From: Gracilaria domingensis
Taxonomy: Eukaryota > Rhodophyta > Florideophyceae > Gracilariales > Gracilariaceae
Direction of reading: 5' to 3'
Length of the DNA: 64,000 nt
Assembly (NCBI GenBank): GCA_022539475.1
Contig: VCMS01000116.1
Coordinates: forward strand, 1 to 64,000
The position numbers were made by a program, and so were the translations under genes. Within the stretch, counting starts at the first letter, position 1; each line of letters begins with the position of its first letter. Below, in pieces: positions 63,893 to 64,000 of the stretch. Below the pieces are notes generated by a model. The model worked only from the letters and a program-made list of their open reading frames with translations. It was not told where the DNA came from and did not search any database.

Positions 63893-64000
63893 ACGTTGTC
63901 TGATGTGGTGCAGTGTCGTGTCGATGTAGAGTAGGATATCCTTCCTGTCTTTGACGAAATGCGCAAACGCGTAGCGGCTTGTGGCACAGATGAGTGTCAG

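Overview
This is eukaryotic nuclear DNA. Long, mostly intronless host reading frames sit as isolated islands in a transposon-dense background. The host genes recognised (a plant-type DUF248/PMT methyltransferase, a secreted cysteine-rich Kelch protein, a secreted glycine-rich protein, and a phosphotransferase of the aminoglycoside-phosphotransferase fold), together with Ty3 chromoviruses, Ty1/copia, DIRS-like, hAT and Plavaka-like elements, fit a multicellular red alga (florideophyte type) best. That is inference: no rRNA, organelle or diagnostic marker lies in the window.

Layout. 1-12485: nearly complete Ty3/gypsy chromovirus 'A' on the minus strand: 3' LTR at the left, PPT, a long ORF antisense to gag-pol (1046-3083, +), integrase with chromodomain, RT/RNase H/protease, a -1 frameshift site, gag, PBS and 5' LTR. 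12486-32489: the host island with the glycine-rich gene (16.2 kb), the methyltransferase (18.2-19.7 kb) and the Kelch gene (24.4-26.2 kb), AT-rich spacers with several near-perfect palindromes, and a hAT element bounded by an exact 8-bp target-site duplication (30130-31001). 32490-38750: DIRS-like retroelement 'F' on the minus strand (gag, RT, RNase H) containing two solo LTRs (B1, B2) in opposite orientation. 38712-39969: phosphotransferase gene split by one frameshift. 40-44.5 kb: spacer, solo LTRs E and B3, and a second DIRS-like gag fragment 'G'. 44544-55640: an older plus-strand chromovirus 'C' inserted into G, itself hit by solo LTR B4, and carrying a homologue of the antisense ORF of A. 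55637-57713: broken Plavaka-like DNA transposase. 57919-60373: gag and 5' LTR of a third chromovirus 'D' (minus). 60484-60797: tyrosine-recombinase remnant. 61481-63892: degraded Ty1/copia element (minus).

The most unusual observation is the protein-coding signal antisense to gag-pol in the 3' part of chromoviruses A and C. The two elements are divergent, yet the antisense protein can be aligned between them over most of its length. Next come a shared -1 gag/pol frameshift design (heptamer GTTAAAC at the gag stop in A, with a hairpin at the aligned place in both A and C), a PBS unlike the usual initiator-Met site, and a host protein joining three 8-cysteine modules to a Kelch domain. Many coding breaks in A and in two host genes are single-base indels, and the two LTRs of A also differ largely by such indels, so some apparent frameshifts may be consensus errors rather than real mutations.
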